The notes under the pieces are model-generated. The model saw only the letters and a list, made by a program, of their open reading frames with translations, made no database searches and was not told the DNA's origin. DNA of 64,000 nucleotides, taken from Muribaculaceae bacterium (GTDB taxonomy: Bacteria > Bacteroidota > Bacteroidia > Bacteroidales > Muribaculaceae). The position numbers and the translations under genes were made by a program. Positions 26,425 to 35,986 of this stretch are shown here, piece by piece; position 1 is the stretch's first letter; each line of letters opens with the position of its first letter. The stretch lies in NCBI GenBank assembly GCA_028689665.1, contig JAQVCR010000003.1, forward strand, positions 62,001 to 126,000. The letters are read 5' to 3'.

Positions 26425-27122
26425 TGGAATATCTTAGTAATACTTATTTTTTGTTAGCTCTTACTTTTTTAGTCTACTCTTTAAGTAAGATGTTGCAAAT
26501 GCGAACCGGAATAGCTATTTTAAATCCTATTTTACTCTCTGCTATAATAATAATTACCTTTTTAGAACTTACTGATATCGACGTCGCTACATACAATGAA
26601 GGTGGCAGATATATCGAATTTTGGCTTAAACCCGCTGTTGTGGCTCTTGGTGTCCCTTTATACAAACAACTCTCAAATATCAAGAAGCAGATGATGCCGC
26701 TTTTGGTGTCTGAACTTGCCGGGTGTGTCGTCGGAATTATTTCGGTTGTGCTAGTTGCGAGATTGCTCGGGGCTACTCAAGAAGTTGTTATGTCGCTTGC
26801 TGCAAAATCGGTTACTACTCCAATTGCAATGGAGGTTACGCGTACACTAGGGGGAATACCTTCTCTTACTGCCGCTGTGGTTGTGTGTGTGGGCATATTT
26901 GGAGGCCTTACCGGTTTCAGAGTCATGAAAGTTACGCATATAGGAAGTCCAATAGCGCAAGGTTTATCCTTGGGAACGGCGGCACATGCAATGGGTACGT
27001 CTAGAGCTATGGACGTAAGCGATAAATATGGCGCTTTTGCAAGTTTGGGACTAACTCTTAATGGTGTCTTTACGGCGTTGTTGACTCCGACAATATTAGA
27101 AATTATTGATGCCATATTCTAA
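26424..27122 (+). CDS. lrgB: LrgB-family membrane protein
   Basis: 232 residues from ATG 26424. Multi-span protein with the LrgB hallmarks KPAVVALGVPLY, SLAAKSVTTPIAMEV, and GTAAHAMGTSRA. Works with LrgA; the pair is coupled by one shared base. Role: antiholin-like or glycolate/pyruvate-type export in homologues. Confidence 0.9.
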   Translation: MEYLSNTYFLLALTFLVYSLSKMLQMRTGIAILNPILLSAIIIITFLELTDIDVATYNEGGRYIEFWLKPAVVALGVPLYKQLSNIKKQMMPLLVSELAGCVVGIISVVLVARLLGATQEVVMSLAAKSVTTPIAMEVTRTLGGIPSLTAAVVVCVGIFGGLTGFRVMKVTHIGSPIAQGLSLGTAAHAMGTSRAMDVSDKYGAFASLGLTLNGVFTALLTPTILEIIDAIF

Positions 27123-27202
27123 TATATCATTCATCGACGGTTAATTTAAGCATCTAATTTATCATTATTAAAATTTTATTCGTCTGTTACATCGTTTTTT
27201 TG

Positions 27203-27210
27203 TAAGTTTG
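27203..27210 (+). promoter_or_regulatory. -7 element of the penicillin-binding protein gene
   Basis: TAAGTTTG, 48 bases before the start codon; the -33 region is a weak match. Confidence 0.45.
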
Positions 27211-27258
27211 TAGCTTGATTTAGAATACGATTATTTTGAAGTTTAATATTAATTAAAT

Positions 27259-29625
27259 ATGGTGTTGACAAGATCAAAAAAGAAAGACTATAAACACATT
27301 ATTAAGGTAATGTGGGTTTCTTTTGGGCTTTTTATGGCTTTTATAGCATTGTTCTTTCTGCTAGTATATAATGGTATAATTGGTTATATGCCTCCGATTG
27401 AAGAGCTTAAAAATCCAACCGATAAATTTGCTTCTGTGCTTTACAGCTCTGATGGTGAGGAGTTGGGGCGTTTCTATCAAAGTAAAGGGAATAGGGTATA
27501 TGTCGATTTTGATGATATCTCGCAACACATGATCGATGCTTTAGTTGCAACTGAAGATGTGAGATTCAATGAACACTCGGGAATAGATATACGTGCGTTA
27601 TTCAGAGCTATAATTAAACGCGGCATATTAAGAAATAAAAATGCAGGCGGAGGTAGTACTATTACACAACAATTAGCTAAACAGCTATATTCGCCTTCCT
27701 CTGATGGTGTTATTGAACGTTTGTTACAGAAACCTATCGAATGGGTTATCGCTATTAAGCTCGAACGATATTACACTAAAGATGAGATTATTAAGATGTA
27801 TCTTAATCAATTCGATTTCCTTAATAATGCTGTCGGAATTAAGAGTGCGGCTTATGTATATTTTGGAAAAGATCCTAAAGATCTTAATATTCAGGAATCG
27901 GCTACGTTGATTGGTATGGTGAAAAACCCGTCTTATTTTAACCCGGTTAGGAAGAATGAACGTACGAGAAATCGACGAAATGTGGTCTTTGAACAGATGC
28001 ACAAAGCCGATATGATTACCGATGCGCAACTCGATTCATTGAAAAATCTTCCTTTAACTCTTTATTATCACAGAGTAGACCATAAAGATGGGTTGGCTCC
28101 TTATTTTAGAGAGGAGTTAAGACAGATGTTACAAGCCTCTAAGCCTGAATCAAGTAATTATCCTTCGTGGGACCATCAGCACTATATTGATGATTCTATT
28201 GCGTGGGAGTCTAACCCGCTCTATGGCTGGGCTGAGAAAAATAGAAAGCCTGATGGCTCGAAATATAATATTTACACCGATGGTCTCAAAATTTATACAA
28301 CCATCGATTCTAGAATGCAACGCTACGCCGAAGATGCTGTAAAAGAGCATTTTAGCAAGACGCTTCAACCGCAATTCTTTAGAGAGAAGAGAAGAGTAAA
28401 AGGTGCACCATATACTACTAATAGAGAAGAACTTTCTGAATCTCAACTTAACAATCTAATTAACAGGGCAATTAAGCAGAGTGATAGATATAGAATCTCT
28501 AAGAATGGTGGTATGAGCGAGTCTGAAATTATGGCTAGTTTCAAAAAACCTATTGAAATGCGCGTCTTTTCTTACGATGGAGATGTGGATACGGTTATGT
28601 CTCCTAGAGATTCAATCCTTTATAATAAGCATTTTTTACGTACGGGATTTATGTCTATGGATCCTATTACTGGACACGTTAAAGCTTATGTTGGTGGCCC
28701 TAATTTTAAATATTTCCAATATGATATGGTTTCGCAAGGACGACGTCAGATTGGTTCTACAATTAAGCCTTTCTTATATACATATGCGATGGAAGAGGGT
28801 TACACGCCATGCGATATGTTCCTTAATGCACAACCTACTATATTTGATGAGAATGGAAAGCCTTGGTCGCCTCGAAATTCAGGTAGTAGCAGAGTAGGCG
28901 AAATGGTCGATTTGAGATGGGCTTTAACTAATTCTAACAACTGGATTTCGGCTCGTTTAATGGAACGCTTGTCGCCGGCTACTCTGGTTAGAACTATGCA
29001 TAATTTTGGGATAACTAATTATTTAGATCCTGTTATCGCTTTGTGTCTGGGCCCTTGCGATGTGTCGGTTAAAGAAATGGTAGGGGCTTACACGGCTTAT
29101 GCGAATAAGGGAATGAGGGTCGAACCTGTTTTTGTTACTAGAATTACGGATAACGAGGGTAATGTTATTACTGAATTTAATCCACAACAGACTGAGGTTA
29201 TTAGCGAAGAAGCATATTACAAAATTTTATCGATATTATTAAATGTTGTCGATAGTGGTACTGGTAACCGTGTGCGACGCGCACCTTACAATATTACTGC
29301 TCAAATGGGGGGTAAGACGGGTACGACAAACTCTAACTCCGACGGTTGGTTTATGGGATTTACCCCCGACTTGGTCTCTGGAGTGTGGGTAGGAGGTGAT
29401 GAACGATATATTCACTTCAATTCTATGGCTTTTGGACAGGGTGCTTCGATGGCATTGCCTATATATGGCATTTATATGTCTAAAGTTTATGCCGATAAAG
29501 AGTTGCCTTATTCGCAGGCGAAGAAGTTCGTTTTCCCGGCCGACTTCAATCCGTGCTATAAAGAATTTTACGACGATACGGCTCCGGTAGAGGCTGAGGA
29601 GTCGATAGATGGAGTTTTTGATTAA
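27259..29625 (+). CDS. Class A penicillin-binding protein (PBP1A type)
   Basis: 788 residues. One membrane span at about 17-42. Glycosyltransferase family 51 domain from about 60, with EDVRFNEHSGID and GGSTITQQLAKQLY. Transpeptidase domain with SXXK as GSTIKPF, SXN as TNSNNW and KTGTT. It polymerises and cross-links peptidoglycan at the cytoplasmic membrane's outer face. Single gene between its own promoter and a strong terminator. Confidence 0.95.
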   Translation: MVLTRSKKKDYKHIIKVMWVSFGLFMAFIALFFLLVYNGIIGYMPPIEELKNPTDKFASVLYSSDGEELGRFYQSKGNRVYVDFDDISQHMIDALVATEDVRFNEHSGIDIRALFRAIIKRGILRNKNAGGGSTITQQLAKQLYSPSSDGVIERLLQKPIEWVIAIKLERYYTKDEIIKMYLNQFDFLNNAVGIKSAAYVYFGKDPKDLNIQESATLIGMVKNPSYFNPVRKNERTRNRRNVVFEQMHKADMITDAQLDSLKNLPLTLYYHRVDHKDGLAPYFREELRQMLQASKPESSNYPSWDHQHYIDDSIAWESNPLYGWAEKNRKPDGSKYNIYTDGLKIYTTIDSRMQRYAEDAVKEHFSKTLQPQFFREKRRVKGAPYTTNREELSESQLNNLINRAIKQSDRYRISKNGGMSESEIMASFKKPIEMRVFSYDGDVDTVMSPRDSILYNKHFLRTGFMSMDPITGHVKAYVGGPNFKYFQYDMVSQGRRQIGSTIKPFLYTYAMEEGYTPCDMFLNAQPTIFDENGKPWSPRNSGSSRVGEMVDLRWALTNSNNWISARLMERLSPATLVRTMHNFGITNYLDPVIALCLGPCDVSVKEMVGAYTAYANKGMRVEPVFVTRITDNEGNVITEFNPQQTEVISEEAYYKILSILLNVVDSGTGNRVRRAPYNITAQMGGKTGTTNSNSDGWFMGFTPDLVSGVWVGGDERYIHFNSMAFGQGASMALPIYGIYMSKVYADKELPYSQAKKFVFPADFNPCYKEFYDDTAPVEAEESIDGVFD

Positions 29626-29646
29626 GTAAAATAACATTATAGAATT

Positions 29647-29690
29647 AATCCCCGCTTACAAATAGTGCAAGCGGGGATTATTATTTTATA
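29647..29690. terminator. Bidirectional terminator between PBP and cca
   Basis: Perfect 11-bp arms AATCCCCGCTT (29647-29657) and AAGCGGGGATT (29669-29679), followed by ATTATTTTATATTTT on the plus strand. Between convergent genes. Confidence 0.88.
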
Positions 29691-29699
29691 TTTTGCCTG

Positions 29700-31136
29700 T
29701 CAGGCTCCTTTCACGCCTAGCCTTTCTGCTGTCTCATACATATATTTAAAGGCCGCATCGTGTTCGTTGGGAATGATTCCGTCTAGAATAGCATTCTTGA
29801 TTGCTTCTTTTATCTTGCCTACGATAGGCGATGGCTCGAGTTTAAAAGTTGATATAATTTCATCTCCGGTTACCGGTGGCTGGAAATTACGTATTCTATC
29901 TTTCTCCTCTAGCTCTATCAATTTTTGTCTTACTATCGCAAAATTATGCAATAGCCGTTTCACCTTTTCTTGATTCTTCGAGGTTATATCGGCTTCACAA
30001 AGCATCATTAAATCGTCTATGTCGTCCCCTGCATCAAAGAGTAGTCGTCGCACGGCCGAGTCGGTTACTTCTTCTTCGATTAATGCAATGGGGCGCATAT
30101 GTAACCCTACGAGTTTCTGAATATATTTCATTTTCTCGTTTAGTGGAAATTTCATCTTTTTAAAGATACGGGGAATCATTCGTTCGCCCACATAGTTATG
30201 ATTATAAAAGGTCCAGCCCATTTTTTCGTCATAACGTTTTGTTATTGGTTTGCCTATATCATGAAGTAGCGCACTCCAACGAAGCCATACATTTTTTGTG
30301 CTTTGTGCTACATTGTCTAGCACTTGCATCGTGTGTAGAAAGTTATCCTTATGTCCTCGTCCATTAATCGTCTCTACTCCCTGTAATGCTACAAGCTCAG
30401 GAAATATTAATTCGAGCAATCCACATTTGTCTAGTAGAATAAAACCGCGAGATGGAATATCCGATTTCATGATTTTCATCAACTCATCACAAATACGTTC
30501 TTTCGTAATAATTCCTATCCTGTTTTTGTTGCGCTCTATCGCCTTAAACGTTTCGGGGTATATTTCAAAGTCTAATTGTGTCGCAAATCGTATTGCTCGC
30601 ATCATTCTCAAGGGATCGTCGCTAAATGTAATATCTGGATCAAGTGGAGTTCTAATGATTCTACGATCTAAATCTCCGATGCCATCAAATGGATCGAGCA
30701 ATTGACCGTATGAATCCTTATTTAGTGATATTGCCATTGCATTTATTGTGAAATCACGTCGCTTCTGGTCGTCATCGAGTGTGCCATCTTCAACTATCGG
30801 ATTTCGGCTGTCATTTCGATATGATTCTTTCCTTGCGCCTACAAATTCTAGCTCTAACCCATATAATTTTACTTGAGCTGTGCCATAGGTCCTGAAGACG
30901 GCTAGACTTGCGTCTTTTCCTAGACTTTCAGCAACTTTTTCAGCGAGTTCTATCCCGCTTCCAAGGGTTACAAAGTCTATGTCTGTTGAGGGCCTGTCAA
31001 GAAAGATATCTCTTACATAGCCTCCAACTACATAGCATTGACGTGAAAGGGTATCGGCAATATTCCCTACGGTGTGGAATGTTCGTCGACGAGTATGCGC
31101 TTTAATTTTGTCTTCTATATTGTCGTTAATTGACAT
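29700..31136 (-). CDS. cca: CCA tRNA nucleotidyltransferase / HD-domain protein
   Basis: 478 residues. Head: GGYVRDIFLDRPSTDIDFV, the class II nucleotidyltransferase signature with catalytic Asp pair; then TINAMAI and DDPLRMMRAIRFA; then an HD domain HDIGKP. The enzyme adds or repairs the CCA end of tRNA (the HD part occurs in bacterial CCA/poly(A) polymerase-type members). The tRNA-Arg of this window already carries an encoded CCA, so repair is its main duty on that molecule. Confidence 0.93.
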   Translation of the reverse strand: MSINDNIEDKIKAHTRRRTFHTVGNIADTLSRQCYVVGGYVRDIFLDRPSTDIDFVTLGSGIELAEKVAESLGKDASLAVFRTYGTAQVKLYGLELEFVGARKESYRNDSRNPIVEDGTLDDDQKRRDFTINAMAISLNKDSYGQLLDPFDGIGDLDRRIIRTPLDPDITFSDDPLRMMRAIRFATQLDFEIYPETFKAIERNKNRIGIITKERICDELMKIMKSDIPSRGFILLDKCGLLELIFPELVALQGVETINGRGHKDNFLHTMQVLDNVAQSTKNVWLRWSALLHDIGKPITKRYDEKMGWTFYNHNYVGERMIPRIFKKMKFPLNEKMKYIQKLVGLHMRPIALIEEEVTDSAVRRLLFDAGDDIDDLMMLCEADITSKNQEKVKRLLHNFAIVRQKLIELEEKDRIRNFQPPVTGDEIISTFKLEPSPIVGKIKEAIKNAILDGIIPNEHDAAFKYMYETAERLGVKGA

Positions 31137-31158
31137 TGATTTTTATTCTATTGGATTA

Positions 31159-32334
31159 TTAATATAGTAGAGTTATTTCTTCGGTAAAGTTTGTTATTCT
31201 TTCTGCTTTATCTTCACCTATAATATAAGTATTTTCTATCCCTACGGCTCCTACCGTTGGAATTACAAATTTTGGCTCTATTGCTATTACGTTTCCTGCT
31301 TGCAATATATCTTTACTTCTGGGCGAAATTACTGGAGACTCATTGATTTCTATCCCTACACCGTGTCCTATAAACCCGGCTTTTTGCTTGTGCCCCATAA
31401 AATAATTTTCTAGCCCGGCTTTTTTAGCCATTTCTAAAGCAAGTTGATACAAATCGCACGCAGCGACGCCGGGACGGGCAATTCCTTCTATTTTATGACA
31501 TATTTCAATTGAGCATTTATGTGCTTCCTTTGCTAGTTCACTAATTTCCCCTGTGTAGAAGGTACGTGTCATATCGGTCATATAGCCATTAAAGTTCCCA
31601 CACATATCTACCATTATCGACATTCCGGGTTTGATTATCGAGCCATTACAGCCTACCGGTAGCGATGGATTCAGACCTGCACCCCCCATGGCAAAATCGT
31701 AAGGCGTTGGATTATCGGCATTATCACCACACAATAAGTTACCCATAAAGATTTCCATTGATTGCCCCGAAATCCTAAATTGACCTAACGAACCTTCTCT
31801 ACGAAGATTACGTTCTATCTCGATTTGCAACTCAATATCTGTCATTCCTTCGCGGAAAAGTTTCTTAATATGGCTGTATGCTACATCATGATGTATTCCA
31901 CTCTCGCGAAGTTTGTTCTGTTCATATTCTGTCTTTATTGACCTTACACTGCGCATTATTGCACTTGCATTGACAATTTTAGCCATATCAAATATTTTAG
32001 TCATTCTCTTTGCGTCGTTATACGACATTGTATCGAGTTCTATGGCTATTTGTTTGGGCAATTTTATATTGAGCTGCTTTAGCGACTCTGTTATTTGTTC
32101 TGGCTTTCTAATATAGATAATATTTTCGCCTTCAAGTCCAATGGGGCGGCGTACAAAGAATTGCTCTTTCCCGTCGCTTGTGATATAAGTATATCCATTA
32201 AATATGCGCCCCGACGTATAATATAGATTTGCATTATCTGCTAATATTATTGCGTCTATTCCCTGTGAAATTAGAGTGTCGGCTATCTTTTTTGCTCGCT
32301 CGTCTTTCTCTTTTATAAATGAAGTTTGATACAT
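31159..32334 (-). CDS. M24-family metallopeptidase (Xaa-Pro peptidase-like)
   Basis: 391 residues. Creatinase-like N-domain (IDAIILADNANLYYTSGR), then a pita-bread fold with metal ligands: Asp pair in MVDMCGNFNGYMTDMTRTF, His in GHGVGIEINESP, Glu in AIEPKF and GIENTY. Cleaves peptides with proline at the second position, or a related bond. Part of a three-gene minus-strand run with the HAD gene and cca, gaps of 9 and 22 bases. Confidence 0.9.
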   Translation of the reverse strand: MYQTSFIKEKDERAKKIADTLISQGIDAIILADNANLYYTSGRIFNGYTYITSDGKEQFFVRRPIGLEGENIIYIRKPEQITESLKQLNIKLPKQIAIELDTMSYNDAKRMTKIFDMAKIVNASAIMRSVRSIKTEYEQNKLRESGIHHDVAYSHIKKLFREGMTDIELQIEIERNLRREGSLGQFRISGQSMEIFMGNLLCGDNADNPTPYDFAMGGAGLNPSLPVGCNGSIIKPGMSIMVDMCGNFNGYMTDMTRTFYTGEISELAKEAHKCSIEICHKIEGIARPGVAACDLYQLALEMAKKAGLENYFMGHKQKAGFIGHGVGIEINESPVISPRSKDILQAGNVIAIEPKFVIPTVGAVGIENTYIIGEDKAERITNFTEEITLLY

Positions 32335-32343
32335 TTTATGTTC

Positions 32344-32994
32344 TTATTTTTGCTTTGTAAAATATTCAACAAGGCTGTCGAAACAATTAAATCGAATATC
32401 TGAATCGACGGCATCTCCAAATCCGTAGGTTACTAGGGCAAATTCAAGCCCGGCTTTATGGGTCTCATCGCAGTCGCCTTGTGTGTCGCCTACATATAGG
32501 GGATTTTTTAGGCTGTATCGCTCGGATAATTTTTTAAGATTCCCCGACTTTTGCTTTCCGGTTTCACCAAATGTAATACTACCACTAAAATATTGGCTGA
32601 GTTTTGTATATCGTAAAAAATTATTGAGCCCGTTAATTCCACAATTACTTAGTAGAAATAGCTTATAATGATTCGATAATGCTTTTATCCCGGGTTCAAC
32701 GCCTTCATATAATTTGCCTCCTAAAGTGGGCATTAATTCATCTTCTACAATATCTACTACTGATAGATATTTCTCGGCTGTAACTGGAAAAGTCCCTTTG
32801 AATAGTTCATCGAAGATTATATCTATCGGCTTTCCCATATATTGCAACAAGACTTGTCCTGTTATATTTATATCTATTCCTAGCCGTCGGGCGCTTTCAT
32901 TCCACACTTTAGCATACGAATCGGTTGCGTCCCACAGTGTACCGTCCATATCAAATACTATGCTGTCGTGTGTAGTTTCTAATTGTTCTTTCAT
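32344..32994 (-). CDS. HAD-family hydrolase (phosphoglycolate phosphatase-like)
   Basis: 216 residues. Motif I FDMDGTLWD, motif II LLSNCG, motif III around the Lys of ETGKQKSGN, motif IV GDTQGDCDE. The cap domain is helical, as in subfamily I. Substrate unknown. A TAACTTTG -7 element on the minus strand at 33010-33003 is nine bases before the start. Confidence 0.85.
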   Translation of the reverse strand: MKEQLETTHDSIVFDMDGTLWDATDSYAKVWNESARRLGIDINITGQVLLQYMGKPIDIIFDELFKGTFPVTAEKYLSVVDIVEDELMPTLGGKLYEGVEPGIKALSNHYKLFLLSNCGINGLNNFLRYTKLSQYFSGSITFGETGKQKSGNLKKLSERYSLKNPLYVGDTQGDCDETHKAGLEFALVTYGFGDAVDSDIRFNCFDSLVEYFTKQK

Positions 32995-33002
32995 TTATTC
33001 TG

Positions 33003-33010
33003 CAAAGTTA
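33003..33010 (-). promoter_or_regulatory. -7 element of the HAD-M24-cca operon
   Basis: TAACTTTG on the minus strand, nine bases from the HAD start codon, so a very short leader. Confidence 0.5.
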
Positions 33011-33071
33011 ATTAAACTCATTGTCAATATAAAGTCTGAAACGATTTTTTGTTTATCATTAACTGCAAAAA

Positions 33072-33104
33072 AATAATACCATAGCTTTTGGCTATGGTAT
33101 TATT
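33072..33104 (-). terminator. Terminator of the beta-barrel protein gene
   Basis: Perfect 14-bp arms (33072-33085 and 33091-33104) with a five-base loop; on the minus strand it runs into six T. Confidence 0.9.
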
Positions 33105-33143
33105 TGTCGATTTGTGCTGATGCTTATGAACAAAGCCTATATT

Positions 33144-33686
33144 TTAGAACTTATATCCTAAACCTATTTGAATGTTATAATTTTTTACGCTTAAATCTTT
33201 ATAAACGTTGGTTAATCCCATTGTATAACGTGCGTTTATTGCAAATTTGCATATATTATATGTTGCGCCGATACCTAGACCTACATTAAATTTGTTATAT
33301 AGACTTCCTTCTACTTTTTCACCGGCTAGGTGGTTATAGACTGCATATCCAAATTCCGGTCCGAAATCTATACTTAGTGGCTCGATTACATAGAATTTTG
33401 CCATGATTGGTAGATTTATGTAGTTTATTGTGTTTGTTACTTGTGAATCTTTTGTGCCTTGTGCTGAGAATACCAATTCCGGGGCTATTGCTATTAATGA
33501 GCTTGCTCGATATTCGGCGGTTACTCCTACTTGATAGCCTATTTTTGCATCGCCATCAGTATCATCTCCCCAACAGTTTGAAATGTTTAAACCGGCTTTT
33601 GCTCCTAGTTTGAATGAGCCTACTTGCCCTGACATTGTGCCACATATAGCAGCAATACACATAACTAAAATTAGAATCTTTTTCAT
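33144..33686 (-). CDS. PorT-like outer membrane beta-barrel protein
   Basis: 180 residues. Signal peptide (LILVMCIAAICGTMSGQ), then alternating-hydrophobicity strands starting FKLGAKAGLNISN and ending in the aromatic IQIGLGYKF, the outer-membrane beta-barrel family PF13568. Likely an eight-stranded barrel of unknown ligand. Single gene with its own promoter and terminator. Confidence 0.87.
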   Translation of the reverse strand: MKKILILVMCIAAICGTMSGQVGSFKLGAKAGLNISNCWGDDTDGDAKIGYQVGVTAEYRASSLIAIAPELVFSAQGTKDSQVTNTINYINLPIMAKFYVIEPLSIDFGPEFGYAVYNHLAGEKVEGSLYNKFNVGLGIGATYNICKFAINARYTMGLTNVYKDLSVKNYNIQIGLGYKF

Positions 33687-33727
33687 TTCTGAATGTTTTT
33701 AATTAATAATTAGAATAACATAATGTA

Positions 33728-33735
33728 CAAAACTA
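33728..33735 (-). promoter_or_regulatory. -7 element of the beta-barrel gene
   Basis: TAGTTTTG on the minus strand, 41 bases before the start codon. Confidence 0.45.
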
Positions 33736-33995
33736 TTGAATAGCATTCATATATATAATACCAACGTATTAAAACGATAAAAATGCCTATTCAAATGCGT
33801 TGCAAATGTAAACTTAATATATTTAATATGCAACAGTTTTGTTCAAAATAATAGTAAGTTTAATTAATATATAATGTAAGTAGTTAGAAAATAAATCCTT
33901 ATGAAATATATGAGGATTCCTAAAGAATGATGAATCTCTTTACATAATGCCTCTCGGCTTCACTACACAGCTATGTTTAATTGTAATGAGATACC
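33736..33995. other. AT-rich intergenic stretch
   Basis: Between the beta-barrel gene promoter and the end of the response regulator gene. A weak stem (GAGGATTC with GAATCTC, near 33911-33938) could be a poor terminator for the regulator; otherwise I see nothing. Confidence 0.4.
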
Positions 33996-34703
33996 TTAAT
34001 CCTTTTCTTTAATTCCGTACCCGTAGCCGGCTCGGGTTATTATCATTTCTTCGCATATACCCATTTTTTTGCGAAGGCGTGTGATTGTTGTGTCTATTGT
34101 GCGTAACGACGTAATGTCTTTTTGCCACACTTTCTCCATAAGTGATTCTCTGGAATGTATTGTATTGGGGTGGTTTATGAGATATAATAACAATTCATAT
34201 TCTGTCTTTGTAGCTTTGCAATTTTCACCTTTGATATATACCGTTCTTGTATTGCGATTAACACGTAGGTCTTTTATATTAATATCGGGCAGATAGCTCC
34301 CTTCGATAATCTTATTTCTTAACACCTTTGTTATGTCTGCTCGCCTTAGCACGCTTCTCACTCGCGCTAAGAATTCTCCTATTTTAAAAGGCTTAACTAT
34401 ATAATCATCGGCTCCTATGTTTAAACCCATGATTCGTTCATTTTCACCATTTAGTGCCGAACAGAATATTATTGGTATATTCTCTGTATCGTTTGAATGT
34501 TTTAGCCTTTTTGCAAAGTCAAACCCACTTATCCTATCCATGATGATATCCAATATTATCATAGAATATGATGGAAGATCATATGTCAATGCTTCATCTA
34601 CGCTCTGTGCAGTGCTAACACTATACCCATCGGCTTCAAGATTGATTTTGAGTATCATGCACATTGCTTCTTCATCGTCGACAACTAGTATTTTTGTTTG
34701 CAT
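33996..34703 (-). CDS. OmpR-family response regulator, orphan
   Basis: 235 residues. Receiver domain with acidic pair DDE near 9-11, phospho-acceptor Asp in MIILDIIM near 52, and Lys in IVKPFKIGE. C-terminal winged helix (TKTEYELLLYLI, RTIDTTITRLRKKM, RAGYGYGI). No histidine kinase gene is next to it, so its kinase must be elsewhere or it works without one. A beta-barrel protein gene lies downstream on the same strand but behind its own promoter. Confidence 0.92.
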   Translation of the reverse strand: MQTKILVVDDEEAMCMILKINLEADGYSVSTAQSVDEALTYDLPSYSMIILDIIMDRISGFDFAKRLKHSNDTENIPIIFCSALNGENERIMGLNIGADDYIVKPFKIGEFLARVRSVLRRADITKVLRNKIIEGSYLPDINIKDLRVNRNTRTVYIKGENCKATKTEYELLLYLINHPNTIHSRESLMEKVWQKDITSLRTIDTTITRLRKKMGICEEMIITRAGYGYGIKEKD

Positions 34704-34893
34704 TTTTCTATTTTTATGTAAATATAATATGATTGACTATTATATATGTATTAAAGATAGTTAATGAGTGAACTCATTATAAATTTATATGTTTTATCTA
34801 TATAATTACTATATAGCACAGTGTTTTTCATGGTATTAGATTTAAGGTTACAAGTGATTGGGTGTCGTGAGATAGCCAATCTCTTTTAACGAA

Positions 34894-34925
34894 AATAGCG
34901 CATGATAATTTTTCTATGCGCTATT
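34894..34925 (-). terminator. Hairpin after the TlpA-like gene
   Basis: Arms AATAGCGCAT (34894-34903) and ATGCGCTATT (34916-34925), eight bases past the stop of the TlpA gene; followed by TTTTCG on the minus strand. Confidence 0.75.
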
Positions 34926-34931
34926 CTTATT

Positions 34932-35972
34932 TTATTTGTCCATTATTTCGTCTACCTTTGCTTTCAGACTTTCTCCTTGCAGCCCTCGCGAGAGGATAGT
35001 CCCGTCGGGAGAAAAGATTATTATATGTGGTATCCCGGTTATTCCATAAGCTTCGGTGGGGATCGATTGGGCATTTATTATCTGTGGCCAGATTATATTA
35101 TTCATTGTTATCGACTCTCGTGTACGTTCGGGCTCGTCCCATACCGCTACTCCTAAAATTTGAAGTCCTTGATCATTATATTTGTTATAGATTTCTTTTA
35201 TTACGCTTAGCTCTTTAACGCATGGACCACACCAACTTGCCCAGAAATCGACAAGAACATAGTCGCCTTTCCCTACAAAGTCGCTTAGACGCGTTTCCAT
35301 TCCATCTTCCGATTTTATGGTGAAATCTATAAATTTGGAGCCTTCGGCACTCATTTCTTTTGTCTTTGCACTTTTCACCCACGCTATTATGCGTTTCATC
35401 TCTTTTAGCGAGGATGGTGCATCTTCTAATATCGAATCTAGCTTTTGTGAGCTGTAATCGTATGTGAATTGTAAGAATGCATAATATCCTATCGGGTTAT
35501 GTTTATTGTCTTCATAAGCATCTCGATATAGTTTCTCTTCTTTCTTATGCATATCGCTAATTGCTGCTTTCAACTCTTCGGGAGACAATTTGTCTTGTTT
35601 CGATTTAAATTCTTGCTCTAGTGCTTGATCTTGTTTATTTAGATCATTTAGCGCATCGTTTAGGTCGGTGCCTGTTGCTCTTTTTTCTTTTACATTTAAT
35701 GTTATTTCACCTTTTTCTAGTATAAATGTCCCTTTGGGAGCTCCATTAAGTGTTAGTCTTACTAGATTTGGACTTTCTACTTTTCCCCTAAAGTGGATAA
35801 TGTTTTCTTTTACTTTTACACTATCTATGGTGTCTTTTGTGTCGTAGTTTATTAGAAATGCGGTCTTACCATTTGATTCTTTATCGGGTAATGTCGCTGT
35901 AATGCTATAATTCCCGCCTCCACATGATAAGAGTGCAAGTGAGGCGAATAGGCAGTATACTAACTTTTTCAT
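34932..35972 (-). CDS. Thioredoxin-like lipoprotein (DUF4369 + TlpA)
   Basis: 346 residues. Lipoprotein signal SLALLSCGGG with acylated Cys. Residues about 22-120 are a DUF4369-type beta domain, about 120-200 are charged helices, and from about 210 a TlpA/ResA thioredoxin fold with redox motif WCGPC. Members reduce disulfides in the periplasm, for example in cytochrome maturation, or respond to oxidative stress. The metallophosphoesterase gene lies 14 bases upstream. Confidence 0.9.
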   Translation of the reverse strand: MKKLVYCLFASLALLSCGGGNYSITATLPDKESNGKTAFLINYDTKDTIDSVKVKENIIHFRGKVESPNLVRLTLNGAPKGTFILEKGEITLNVKEKRATGTDLNDALNDLNKQDQALEQEFKSKQDKLSPEELKAAISDMHKKEEKLYRDAYEDNKHNPIGYYAFLQFTYDYSSQKLDSILEDAPSSLKEMKRIIAWVKSAKTKEMSAEGSKFIDFTIKSEDGMETRLSDFVGKGDYVLVDFWASWCGPCVKELSVIKEIYNKYNDQGLQILGVAVWDEPERTRESITMNNIIWPQIINAQSIPTEAYGITGIPHIIIFSPDGTILSRGLQGESLKAKVDEIMDK

Positions 35973-35986
35973 TTTATAGGCTTTAT

